Shown here piece after piece: positions 30,408 through 38,217 of a DNA stretch of 64,000 bases. Source of the stretch: CBDCVA01 sp965222935 [NCBI: Candidatus Latescibacterota bacterium] (GTDB lineage Bacteria > Latescibacterota > CBDCVA01); contig CBDCVA010000001.1 in assembly GCA_965222935.1 (NCBI GenBank), positions 434,001 through 498,000 on the forward strand. Direction: 5' to 3'. Both the position numbers and the translations under genes were made by a program. The notes under the pieces are model-generated. The model ran no database searches, was not told where the DNA came from, and worked only from the letters and a program-made list of their open reading frames with translations. Each line of letters begins with the position of its first letter. Position 1 is the first letter of the stretch.

Positions 30408-31304
30408 TCAAGTTCCAACACCTTCCGTCAATGCCGCATACGTGAGACGCCTGCCTACTCCCCCGGACAACATGGACGCTATCCGGTCCATCGTGTGTCT
30501 CTCTACTCTACCTTGATTGAGCCGGAAGGTAAACTCGCTCACGTATAGGTCTAGGTGCTTGAAGCTGGCGTGATGGTAGACGCCTCTCAACCCGCGTTTC
30601 AATACGGCCCATACGCTTTCGATGCTGTTCGTATATACTTCGCCTCTGGCCCATTCCTCTACGCTATGCTTCACAGTCTCGTGCCGATCCCTCAGCCCTA
30701 TATACGATCTGTGCTCGTCCGTATAGATGATTGCCTTAGAGTCTACGAAGTGATCGACAACGCGCCGCACTTCGTATCTACTCGTTCTCCTGATGGGCAC
30801 TGCCTTAACGTCTCCTCCGCGCTCCCTCATTCCTAATACGGGCTGCTTGCCAACTGGCCCCCTTCCTATATTGTGCCTCTTGCCGCCTACATAGGTTTCG
30901 TCGATCTCCACGATCCCCGACAGAGGCCCGCTAGTGTCCTTGCAAGCTTCCCGAAGTCGCTGTAACATGAACCATGCTGACTTTTGCGTGATCCCGAGCT
31001 CCTTGGAAAGCTGGAGAGACGATATGCCCTTGCGGGCCGTCACGAGCAGATACATCCCATAAATCCACTTGTGGAGAGGGATATGGGAGCGCTCCATGAC
31101 GGTCCTGGTGCGGACGGTAAAGACTGCCATGCAGGCGTTGCACTGATAGTAACCGCCCTTGCGAGATCCGATCCTCTTCGGCTCTCCGCAGTGTGGGCAC
31201 CATACGCCATTAGGCCAGCGCTGGCGCTCCATATAGCACCGGGCGGTGTCTTGATCGGGGAACCGCTCGAAGAGCTGGAGCAGACTGATAGTGACTTGGC
31301 ACAT
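30408..31304 (-). CDS. IS1595-family transposase, Tn-B
   Basis: 298 aa, ATG at 31304 with AGGAGG. It starts MCQVTISLLQLFERFPDQDT and is very close to the Tn-A transposase over the first ~140 residues. Zinc ribbon CPHC/CNAC; helix-turn-helix LSKELGITQKSAWFMLQRLR; catalytic IVEIDETYVGG, IYTDEHRSY and VYTNSIESVWAVLKRGLRGV. It lacks the Gly/Ser insertion of the Tn-A enzyme. All catalytic blocks are intact and the gene faces into the element. Confidence 0.95.
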   Translation of the reverse strand: MCQVTISLLQLFERFPDQDTARCYMERQRWPNGVWCPHCGEPKRIGSRKGGYYQCNACMAVFTVRTRTVMERSHIPLHKWIYGMYLLVTARKGISSLQLSKELGITQKSAWFMLQRLREACKDTSGPLSGIVEIDETYVGGKRHNIGRGPVGKQPVLGMRERGGDVKAVPIRRTSRYEVRRVVDHFVDSKAIIYTDEHRSYIGLRDRHETVKHSVEEWARGEVYTNSIESVWAVLKRGLRGVYHHASFKHLDLYVSEFTFRLNQGRVERHTMDRIASMLSGGVGRRLTYAALTEGVGT

Positions 31305-31341
31305 GGGACCCTCCTGAAACGTGCCTATCTCTAATAAATAC

Positions 31342-31370
31342 AATATAATAGGCATATAATCCGAAGTCAA
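31342..31370 (-). promoter_or_regulatory. Transposase promoter starting inside the right inverted repeat
   Basis: On the minus strand TTGACT (31370-31365) lies in the terminal repeat, followed by a 17-nt spacer and TATATT (31347-31342): the same layout as in Tn-A. Confidence 0.75.
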
Positions 31371-31383
31371 ATATATAATTCCC

Positions 31384-31391
31384 CAAAAAAG
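31384..31391. repeat. 8-bp target-site duplication, right copy (Tn-B)
   Basis: CAAAAAAG, identical to 26771-26778. Confidence 0.92.
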
Positions 31392-31454
31392 CCGTGAGAG
31401 CCATTGCTCGCGCGGCCTGACGGGGCATTCTCGGTGACGACACGGTAGCTATAG

Positions 31455-31492
31455 CTAATCGCCGCTGAAGGACGTCCTCCAGCGGCGATTAG
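31455..31492 (-). terminator. Terminator hairpin of the VIT/VWA gene
   Basis: CTAATCGCCGCTG pairs perfectly with CAGCGGCGATTAG (13 bp), 24 nt after the minus-strand stop at 31517. No clear U-run follows. Confidence 0.6.
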
Positions 31493-31516
31493 ATTCACGT
31501 GCACAGCGCCCGGCGC

Positions 31517-33802
31517 TCAGCGCAGCAATAGCAGCTTGCGTGTTTCTACCTGCGCTCCGGCCTGCAGGCGGTACAGGTACACCCCGCTGGCCAGCTCGTG
31601 CTCCTGATCATCTCTCCCGTCCCAACGCACCTTGAAGGTACCGGCTTCCCGCACGCCATTCACCAGGGTCGCCACCTGCTGCCCGGCTAGGTTATAGACG
31701 GCCAGTTCGATGTTTTCGCTTTGGGAAAGGGCAAAGCGGATGACCGTACCGCTGTTGAAGGGGTTAGGCACGTTCTGCAGCAGCACTAGCTGCGTAGGCA
31801 CAACGCCTTGGCTCAGCACGTAGGCTGTGCCTTTCCACACCACGATCATGTCCTGCCTAAGCAGGGCAAACGCGTTCAGCTCTGCCGGTTGGCCCGACGT
31901 CGAATCGTACTTCACTACCGGCATGCCCACCTCGAACTCTAGGTCGATCCACGTCTCGTCGCGCAAATAGAACGATTTGCCATGCCACGAGGCGGTGATC
32001 ATCGTTTCTTCCACCGCTGTCGCATTTATCTCAGACTCTCTCGGCTCTGGATTGACGATCACGTCATCGTCCGGCGCAAACAGCGACGTCCGCCGGGTCA
32101 CCAGCCGATAGGTGAGCCCCAGGTCCAAAATATCGTCCAGCACCTCCCGCTGGGGACCAAAACGCGCGATATGTCCCTCCAGTGCCTGTACCTTCTGGTG
32201 CGCCCAGAGCCGCGGAATGAGCGGCTGGTCCGTGTCCTCCGCCGCAAATTCCAGCGGATATTCCAGCGACAGGACCTGGTCCTCCGCTCGGCCCTCTAGT
32301 TTGAGTGTGAACGGTCCGCCGCTCAGATAGCGTCCGACTTGGAACAGCTCCTGCCCCGAAACCAGTAGGTCGACTCCGATGGGAAACACATCGTGCACCT
32401 CCATGCCTTCAAAAGACAGCTTGGTGGGCAGGAAGATCGGCCGCGTAAACTCTTCAAACAGCGTCCGAAGCTCCGTCTCGATATCGCCCTCCGTCGATAC
32501 AAAGCGGCTCGAGCCGCTATGGTCTTCGGCCAGGGCGCGCAGAAAGCTCCTGTTCACGTCATTGCCCACCCCGATGGCGAAAATGCGCACCACGTTTCTG
32601 GCCAGCTCCTCCACCATCTGGCTCAAGGCCGCCAGATTTGTCTCACCCTCCGAGGGATAGCCGTCGGTAAGGAAAATGACGTGGTTGGTACGCCCCTCGG
32701 GAAAGGTCTGGCGCAAGGCCTGCCTCAAGGCCGCCTCGAAATTGGTTGCCCCCAGCGCCGTCAACCGCTGTACAAAGTCTACGGCCGCCTCTTTGTTTGC
32801 CGCGGTAGCTTCCACAGGATCGGAGGCGAAGGGCTCGGCGCGGTTACTGAAGGCGATGATGTTGAAGAAATCGTCGGCCTGCAGGGCTCCTATGGCACTG
32901 GTGAGGGCCCTTTTGACCGGAGGTAACTTGGTGTCCCGCATGCTGGAGGAGACATCGATGACAAACGTAATGCTGCGCGGAATGGGATCGGACTGGGGCA
33001 GTTCAAGCGGCGGCAGCCACAGCGCGTAATAGCCCAGCTCCTCGCCGGGGGACTTGTAGCTTAGCACTCTAGGTAGACGCTGCTCCCCGGTCTCGGTGAT
33101 CACGAGTTCGAAGTCGCGTTCGGCGGTCACCAGCTCGTCGGCGAAGAGCACCTTGGTGGCCAATTCGTGCTCCTGCTCAATGGCCGTGATCTGCTGGAAA
33201 AGGCCCTCCGTTCGCACCGTGAAGGGGTGCTGTCCAAGCACGTGGGCGCGCAGTACGAAGCTTTGCATCAACACTGGCTGCGCCGTCTCGGCCGCCAGCG
33301 GAAACCGGTAGTGCATTGTCCCGGCGAGTCCGTCCAGGACCTGCGTGTACTCCAGCTCCACCCGCCGGCTGCCCTGCGCCGGGAAGGGAAAAATGCTTAG
33401 GCGAAAGCGCGCTTCGTCGATCTGCTCGATCAGGGCCGGGTCAATGTTCCGCCCGACGATCTCGTCGTAAATACGCCGCGCCTCCTCCTTCTCCATGATG
33501 ATCCCCTGCACTCGCTTCTCGCCGATCCACAGCACCAGATCCGTGATGATGGCCCCCGAGGGCAGAGCGAATTCATAGATGCCCTCCACCTGCCAGTCGA
33601 AATGACTGGTGAACACCTGATCGGTGCGAGTCACGGCCACCCGATCCTGGATGGTCACCTCCACGTTGACCGAAGTCAGTTCCAGCAGTTCACGGTCGTC
33701 CCCGCCAACGCCGGTGTACACATAACCGATGGCTCCGGCCTGTAGCGGCCAGCAAAGGACCAGAAGCCAGCTGGCAACCTGTCGCTTCATCAGTTTTTTC
33801 AT
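31517..33802 (-). CDS. Secreted VIT/von Willebrand A domain protein with FlgD-like sorting tail
   Basis: 761 aa from the ATG at 33802. A signal peptide (WLLVLCWPLQAGA) leads into a VIT domain (residues ~25-160; SVNVEVTIQDRVAVTRTDQV, YEFALPSGAIITDL). The VWA domain follows near 265-440 with the MIDAS motif FVIDVSSSM and a FLTDGYPSEGE segment. The last ~90 residues are a FlgD Ig-like / type A sorting domain (VPNPFNSGTVIRFALSQSEN ... GVYLYRLQAGA ... RKLLLLR), typical of FCB bacteria, where it marks export and surface attachment. Inter-alpha-trypsin-inhibitor-like; the ligand is unknown. Monocistronic, with a strong terminator hairpin. Confidence 0.88.
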   Translation of the reverse strand: MKKLMKRQVASWLLVLCWPLQAGAIGYVYTGVGGDDRELLELTSVNVEVTIQDRVAVTRTDQVFTSHFDWQVEGIYEFALPSGAIITDLVLWIGEKRVQGIIMEKEEARRIYDEIVGRNIDPALIEQIDEARFRLSIFPFPAQGSRRVELEYTQVLDGLAGTMHYRFPLAAETAQPVLMQSFVLRAHVLGQHPFTVRTEGLFQQITAIEQEHELATKVLFADELVTAERDFELVITETGEQRLPRVLSYKSPGEELGYYALWLPPLELPQSDPIPRSITFVIDVSSSMRDTKLPPVKRALTSAIGALQADDFFNIIAFSNRAEPFASDPVEATAANKEAAVDFVQRLTALGATNFEAALRQALRQTFPEGRTNHVIFLTDGYPSEGETNLAALSQMVEELARNVVRIFAIGVGNDVNRSFLRALAEDHSGSSRFVSTEGDIETELRTLFEEFTRPIFLPTKLSFEGMEVHDVFPIGVDLLVSGQELFQVGRYLSGGPFTLKLEGRAEDQVLSLEYPLEFAAEDTDQPLIPRLWAHQKVQALEGHIARFGPQREVLDDILDLGLTYRLVTRRTSLFAPDDDVIVNPEPRESEINATAVEETMITASWHGKSFYLRDETWIDLEFEVGMPVVKYDSTSGQPAELNAFALLRQDMIVVWKGTAYVLSQGVVPTQLVLLQNVPNPFNSGTVIRFALSQSENIELAVYNLAGQQVATLVNGVREAGTFKVRWDGRDDQEHELASGVYLYRLQAGAQVETRKLLLLR

Positions 33803-34202
33803 TTTGGTGCTTCCCCTCATGGACACAAGCAAACAGCAGCACTATCTAACACATTCCACGTTACAACCCTCCATCATTCACGTTCCCCGATAGTCCCCAT
33901 CCGCGTCTTCTTCATGCAACTCTCCCTTGAAGCTCTCCCGCTGTGCCCGTCGCTGCCTATCACAGTCTAATATATGCCGCGACTGCCTCCGGGCCAGTGT
34001 AAAATCCCTTTCCAAGCTCGGCACGAGTTGACAGCGGGCGGGGCGACGACTATTCTGCCCGCGCGCCAAGGGCTTCGGCCCCGAAGGCGGCAATGAAGGA
34101 GCTAGAGGGACCCTGCGAACGCGGCTCGCCGGAATTTGTCGTAAGCCAGAGCTTATCGTATCATATTTTCCACGGAGAACTTGAGGAGGAGAGCGAATAC
34201 TC
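33803..34202. other. Intergenic region upstream of two divergent genes
   Basis: No convincing gene. TTGACA (34028-34033) and TATTCT (34051-34056) with a 17-nt spacer could drive the 3-hydroxyacyl-CoA dehydrogenases, but an inverted repeat GCGGGC/GCCCGC overlaps the same stretch. GAGGAGG lies 14 nt before the ATG at 34203. Confidence 0.35.
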
Positions 34203-35186
34203 ATGGCCGTTGACGACATTCACACGATAGGCGTGGTGGGCTCGGGCACGATGGGCCCCGGCGTGGCGGAGACCTATGCCGAGGTCGGCTACCCGGTGGT
34301 TCTCTACAACCGTTCCGAGGCCGGCATAGAGCGCGGCAGGGCGTTGATCGCGTCGAACCAAGAGACTCTGATCGCCAAAGGGTTGCTGACACCTGAGGTG
34401 GCAGAGACTGCCGTGGCGCGCATCCGCATGACGACCGATTTCGAGGCGCTTCGCGAAACCCAGTACATCACCGAGAACATCCCCGAGGAACTCGAACTCA
34501 AGCAGGAGATGTTCACGCGGCTGGATGCGCTCTGCAGTCCCCAAGTGATCTTGACGACCAACACTTCGGGCCTCTCCATCACGGAAATCGCTGCGCGGGC
34601 GACGCGCCACCCCGAGCGAATCTGCGGTAACCATTGGTGGAATCCCCCGCATATCCTGCCCTTGGTGGAGGTGGTCAAAGGCGAGCGGACGAGCATGGAA
34701 GTCTGCGAGACCAGCATGGCATTGCTCCGCCGCATTGGTAAAAGGCCGGTCTTGTGCCAGAAGGATGTCAAGGGCTTCATCGGCAATCGGCTGCAACAGG
34801 CGGTTGTGCGCGAAGCGGCCTGGCTCTATACGCACGGCATCGCCAGCGCCGAGGATATCGACGAGGCCATGAAGGCCGGCTTTGGCTTCCGCACGCCGAT
34901 CATCGGACCCTTCGAGACGCGGGATTACAACGGGGTGGACATCTGGCACGCGATCACTAGCTACATGTTCGCCGAATTGGACAACTCGAAGACCGCGCCG
35001 GCTTTTCTCGCGGAGATGGTTGCGGAGGGCCGGCTAGGGCTCAAAGTCGGACGGGGGTTTTACGACTACAGCGGCACGACGCAGGCTGAAATGGTGCGTA
35101 AGCGCGACGAGGGGCTCCTGGAGGTGTTGCGGCTTCAGCGTGCTCTCGAAGGGGACGCGGAGGGGACGGATGCTGATGACCGCTGA
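34203..35186 (+). CDS. 3-hydroxyacyl-CoA dehydrogenase family protein, first tandem copy
   Basis: 327 aa. NAD-binding Rossmann motif IGVVGSGTMGPGVAETYAEV at the start; the HAD segment shows TTNTSGLSITEIA, then RICGNHWWNPPHILPLVEVV with the catalytic His and the Glu-Val-Val-x-Gly signature, and the C-terminal helical domain from VKGFIGNRLQQAVVREAAWL to GLKVGRGFYDYSG. Substrates in the family are 3-hydroxyacyl-CoAs, but NHWWNPPH is also seen in related L-gulonate/carnitine-type dehydrogenases. The stop overlaps the start of a near-identical second copy. Confidence 0.88.
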   Translation: MAVDDIHTIGVVGSGTMGPGVAETYAEVGYPVVLYNRSEAGIERGRALIASNQETLIAKGLLTPEVAETAVARIRMTTDFEALRETQYITENIPEELELKQEMFTRLDALCSPQVILTTNTSGLSITEIAARATRHPERICGNHWWNPPHILPLVEVVKGERTSMEVCETSMALLRRIGKRPVLCQKDVKGFIGNRLQQAVVREAAWLYTHGIASAEDIDEAMKAGFGFRTPIIGPFETRDYNGVDIWHAITSYMFAELDNSKTAPAFLAEMVAEGRLGLKVGRGFYDYSGTTQAEMVRKRDEGLLEVLRLQRALEGDAEGTDADDR

Positions 35187-36153
35187 CGACGTTCGCGCTG
35201 TAGGTGTCGTGGGATCGGGGACGATGGGTCCCGGCGTGGCTCAGACCTTCGCCGAGGGCGGCTATCCCGTCGTTCTCTACAATCATTCTGAGGAGGGCCT
35301 GGAGCGGGGCAGCAAATTGATCGCCTCGAACCAGGAGACCTTGATCGCCGAGGGGTTCCTGACACGCGACGCGGCGGATTCCGCCGTGGCACGCATCCGC
35401 ATGACGACCGACTTCGAGGCACTGACCGAGACCCAATACATCACCGAGAACATCCCCGAGGACCTCGAGCTCAAACGGGAGATGTTCGCACGGCTGGACG
35501 CCCTGTGCGATGGTGATACCGTCCTGGCGACCAACACCTCGGGCCTCTCCATCACGGACATCGCCGCGCGAGCGACGCGCCATCCCGAACGCATCTGCGG
35601 CAGCCATTGGTGGAACCCGCCGCACATCGTGCCCTTGGTGGAGGTGGTCAAAGGGGACCGGACGAGCCCCGAGATCTGCGAGGTCTCGATGGCGTTGCTC
35701 CGCCGGGCTGGGAAGCGCCCCGTGCTCTGTAGGAAGGATGTCAAGGGCTTCATCGCCAACCGCCTCCAGCACGCCTGTACGCGCGAGGCGGCCTGGATGT
35801 ACGCCAATGGCGTCGCCAGCGCCAAAGACATCGACGAGGCCATGAAGGCGGGCTATGGCTTCCGTACGCCGATCATTGGGCCGTTTCAGACGATGGACTA
35901 CAACGGCATCGACATCTTTCACGCCGTCACGAGCTACATGTTCGCCGAGCTGAGCGACGCCAGGACCCGCCCGGCTTTCTTGGAGGAAATGGTCGCGCAG
36001 GGCCGAATAGGACTCAAGGCCGGACGGGGCTTTTACGACTATAGCGGCTCCGACGCGACTGAATTGGTGCGTAAACGCGACCAGGGGCTCCTGCGGATGC
36101 TGCGGCTCCAGCGCGCTCTCGAAGGCGCCGCGCTCGAGGGGGAGGGAGAGTGA
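35176..36153 (+). CDS. 3-hydroxyacyl-CoA dehydrogenase family protein, second tandem copy
   Basis: 325 aa. Collinear with the first copy: VGVVGSGTMGPGVAQTFAEG, TNTSGLSITDIAARATRHPE, GSHWWNPPHIVPLVEVV, VKGFIANRLQHACTREAAWM. Roughly three in four residues look identical, so this is a tandem duplication; the two may differ in chain length or stereo preference. ATG at 35176 is aligned with the first copy's start; an ATG at 35170 is possible. It overlaps the upstream stop by 11 nt, and its own stop overlaps pheA (GTGA), so the three genes form an operon. Confidence 0.88.
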   Translation: MTADDVRAVGVVGSGTMGPGVAQTFAEGGYPVVLYNHSEEGLERGSKLIASNQETLIAEGFLTRDAADSAVARIRMTTDFEALTETQYITENIPEDLELKREMFARLDALCDGDTVLATNTSGLSITDIAARATRHPERICGSHWWNPPHIVPLVEVVKGDRTSPEICEVSMALLRRAGKRPVLCRKDVKGFIANRLQHACTREAAWMYANGVASAKDIDEAMKAGYGFRTPIIGPFQTMDYNGIDIFHAVTSYMFAELSDARTRPAFLEEMVAQGRIGLKAGRGFYDYSGSDATELVRKRDQGLLRMLRLQRALEGAALEGEGE

Positions 36154-37073
36154 GCGCGGCTTCGGTGGCCGACGACCGGGCGCAGGCGCTTGGCCCGGTG
36201 TCATTTCAGGGCGAATTGGGTTCCTACAGCGAGCTCGCTGCGCGCGAGTATTTCCGCGATGGCCTCGACGTGCTGCCGTGCACCACGTTCGAGGACGTCT
36301 TTGATGCTGTGGCGGAGGGACGCGCGGCGTGCGCGCTCATCCCCATCGAGAACGCGCTCGCCGGCAGCGTACACGTCAACTACGACCTCCTGCTCGAGCG
36401 AGAGTTGGTCATTGTCGGCGAGTTGGCGCTGCGGATCGTCCATCACCTCATTGCGCTCCCCGATGTGCGGCTCGGGGACGTGAGGCGGGTCTACTCCCAT
36501 CCCCAGGCTTTGGCTCAGTGCCGCGCTTATCTTGCGAGGTTGCCGCAGGCCGAACCCGTGGCGGCCTACGACACTGCCGGTGCCGTCAAGATGCTCAAGG
36601 CCGAGGGCTGGCGCGACGCGGCCGCCATCGCCAGCGAGCAGGCGGCTTACGATCATGACCTCTCGATCCTCGCCTCGGGGATCGAGAGTGATAAACAGAA
36701 CTACACGCGCTTTCTCATCCTCAGCTCGCGCGAGGTGACCCCGCAGGAGCCGATCCCCTACGGCGAGGCCAAGACCTCGATCGTCTTCGCTCTGCGCGAC
36801 ATGCCCGGAGCGCTCTTCCGAGCAATGGCCGCCTTCGCCCTGCGCGACATTGATCTGCTCAAGATTGAGTCACACCCCTTAGTGGGCCAGCCCTGGAAGT
36901 ACCTGTTCTACCTAGACTTCTCCGGCGCGCCCGACGCGGATTCGCCCTGCGGACGGGCGCTGGACCACCTGCGGGAGATGACCGTCATGCTGAGGGTCCT
37001 GGGCACCTATCGCCGCGGCCACATCGTCGAAGGTCGCGTCCACCGGCCGCCCATTCCGGCTTCGGCAGGTTAG
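36150..37073 (+). CDS. pheA: Prephenate dehydratase
   Basis: 307 aa. Converts prephenate to phenylpyruvate in phenylalanine synthesis. SFQGELGSYSELAAREYF is the N-terminal signature; ALIPIENALAGSVHVNYDLL and AAIASEQAAYDHDLSILASG are substrate-site motifs; the C-terminal ACT domain (IVFALRDMPGALFRAMAAFA, then LLKIESHP near residue 235) is the phenylalanine-binding allosteric site. There is no chorismate-mutase domain. GTG start inside the stop of the upstream dehydrogenase (GAGTGA). A GT9 gene follows 4 nt later. Confidence 0.95.
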   Translation: MSAASVADDRAQALGPVSFQGELGSYSELAAREYFRDGLDVLPCTTFEDVFDAVAEGRAACALIPIENALAGSVHVNYDLLLERELVIVGELALRIVHHLIALPDVRLGDVRRVYSHPQALAQCRAYLARLPQAEPVAAYDTAGAVKMLKAEGWRDAAAIASEQAAYDHDLSILASGIESDKQNYTRFLILSSREVTPQEPIPYGEAKTSIVFALRDMPGALFRAMAAFALRDIDLLKIESHPLVGQPWKYLFYLDFSGAPDADSPCGRALDHLREMTVMLRVLGTYRRGHIVEGRVHRPPIPASAG

Positions 37074-37077
37074 GTCC

Positions 37078-38217
37078 GTGCCCGCTTCGGTGCCGATCGC
37101 AGTCGGCCGCGGGACCGTGAGCGCCACACAGTCGCCTAGTACGGCTCCGATGACCTCCCCGGCGATTCCCAGCGTCGACGGGCCCTCGCTGGGTTCGTGG
37201 CTCCTGATCCGCTTCAGCTCGCTGGGCGATGTTGTTCTCGTCACCGCCGCTGTGGATGCCATTCTCGATGTTTGGCCGGCCACGCAACTCACGCTTCTCA
37301 CCAGAGCACGCTACGCTACGCTTTTTGCTGCAGACCCTCGCTTTGCCCGCGTGCTCGGTGTTGATGACCGAGCGCTATGCACGGCGAGGGGGCTCTGGGA
37401 CCTGCGTCGGAGCCTCCGTCGCGAGGGGTTCGATGCCGTGCTAGATCTCCACGCTACGCCGCGCAGCCGCGCACTCACAGCAGGGTGGCCCCGGGTTCCC
37501 TGCCGCCGCATCCGAAAGCACGCGGTCGCCCGCCGCCTGAGCGCACGTCTCCTGCGTCGGCGGGTCGAGTTCCCGCCCGTAGTCGCCCGCTATCTCGCAC
37601 CGCTGGCGGGAGTCGATGCCCCTCAGAACCTTAGGGGTCCTGGGCTGGTCGTGGACCCCGCGGCCAGAGCGCACGTCCGGGTCTGGCTCACCGCACGGGG
37701 TCACCGGGAGGGCGAGCGTCTGGTCGGTATCAACCCTTCGGCGCATTGGCCGGCGAAACGTTGGACATCCGAGGGATGGCGCAGTGTCGTCGAGACCTTC
37801 AGCGCGAGGGACGGCATGCGCGCGCTCATTCTGGGTACACACGAAGACTTGGGCCTGGCGCGCGCCCTCGCGGAGGGGCTGGGCGATCGCTGCATCGTCG
37901 CTGCGGGCCAATTTGGCCTGACGGGCCTCGTCGCGGCCATCGGGGAGCTTGATCTCCTGATCAGCCCCGATTCCGCGCCTGTGCACATTGCGTGCGGCGT
38001 CGGCGTGCCCGTCGTCGCGCTTTTCGGTCCCACGCACCCGAGCCTGGGCTTTGGTCCCCTCGGCGTCCCCTCGCGAGCCCTCACGGAGGACCTTCCGTGC
38101 AGCCCCTGCAGCCTCCACGGTGAGCTTCCCTGCCGCTATGGCCATCGCGCCTGCATGACCGCTATGGGTCCAGAGGCCGTCATCACTGCGGCTGAGGCGC
38201 TCTTGGAGGAACGGTGA
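37078..38217 (+). CDS. Glycosyltransferase family 9 (heptosyltransferase-like)
   Basis: 379 aa, GTG start. The first ~35 residues are a variable extension; SWLLIRFSSLGDVVLVTAAV is the GT9 N-terminal motif with the catalytic-region Asp, and LDLLISPDSAPVHIACGVGV with PVVALFGPTHPS forms the nucleotide-sugar site. GT9 enzymes add heptose to lipid A-Kdo or to related acceptors. CSPCSLHGELPCRYGHRACM near the C-terminus holds the conserved cysteines often seen in this family. The rfaE1 gene at 24 kb could supply its donor pathway. Its stop overlaps dinG (GTGA). Confidence 0.88.
   Translation: MPASVPIAVGRGTVSATQSPSTAPMTSPAIPSVDGPSLGSWLLIRFSSLGDVVLVTAAVDAILDVWPATQLTLLTRARYATLFAADPRFARVLGVDDRALCTARGLWDLRRSLRREGFDAVLDLHATPRSRALTAGWPRVPCRRIRKHAVARRLSARLLRRRVEFPPVVARYLAPLAGVDAPQNLRGPGLVVDPAARAHVRVWLTARGHREGERLVGINPSAHWPAKRWTSEGWRSVVETFSARDGMRALILGTHEDLGLARALAEGLGDRCIVAAGQFGLTGLVAAIGELDLLISPDSAPVHIACGVGVPVVALFGPTHPSLGFGPLGVPSRALTEDLPCSPCSLHGELPCRYGHRACMTAMGPEAVITAAEALLEER

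Larger units (their letters stand above)
26779..31383 (-). mobile_element. Tn-B: 4.6-kb IS1595-family transposon with cargo genes
   Basis: The left end GGGAATTATATATTTAACTT and the inverted right end GGGAATTATATATTTGACTT differ at one of 20 positions and are flanked by a perfect 8-bp duplication. The transposase is at the right end on the minus strand. Cargo: a 99-aa protein, a coiled-coil membrane protein, the 60-aa/coiled-coil overlapping pair, two related lipoproteins, a ~510-nt gap with conserved blocks, a proline-rich and a four-cysteine small protein, and a 152-198-aa protein. The interior is clearly more AT-rich than the chromosome, which indicates transfer from another genome. Confidence 0.93.

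Noticed and set aside
30284-30421. N-terminal extension of the 29825 gene
   Set aside because: It runs through a stem element conserved in Tn-A and overlaps the transposase 3' end; the ATG at 30283 is preferred.
33878-34219. 113-codon minus-strand frame upstream of the dehydrogenases
   Set aside because: No domain, basic low-complexity composition, and it overlaps the likely promoter.
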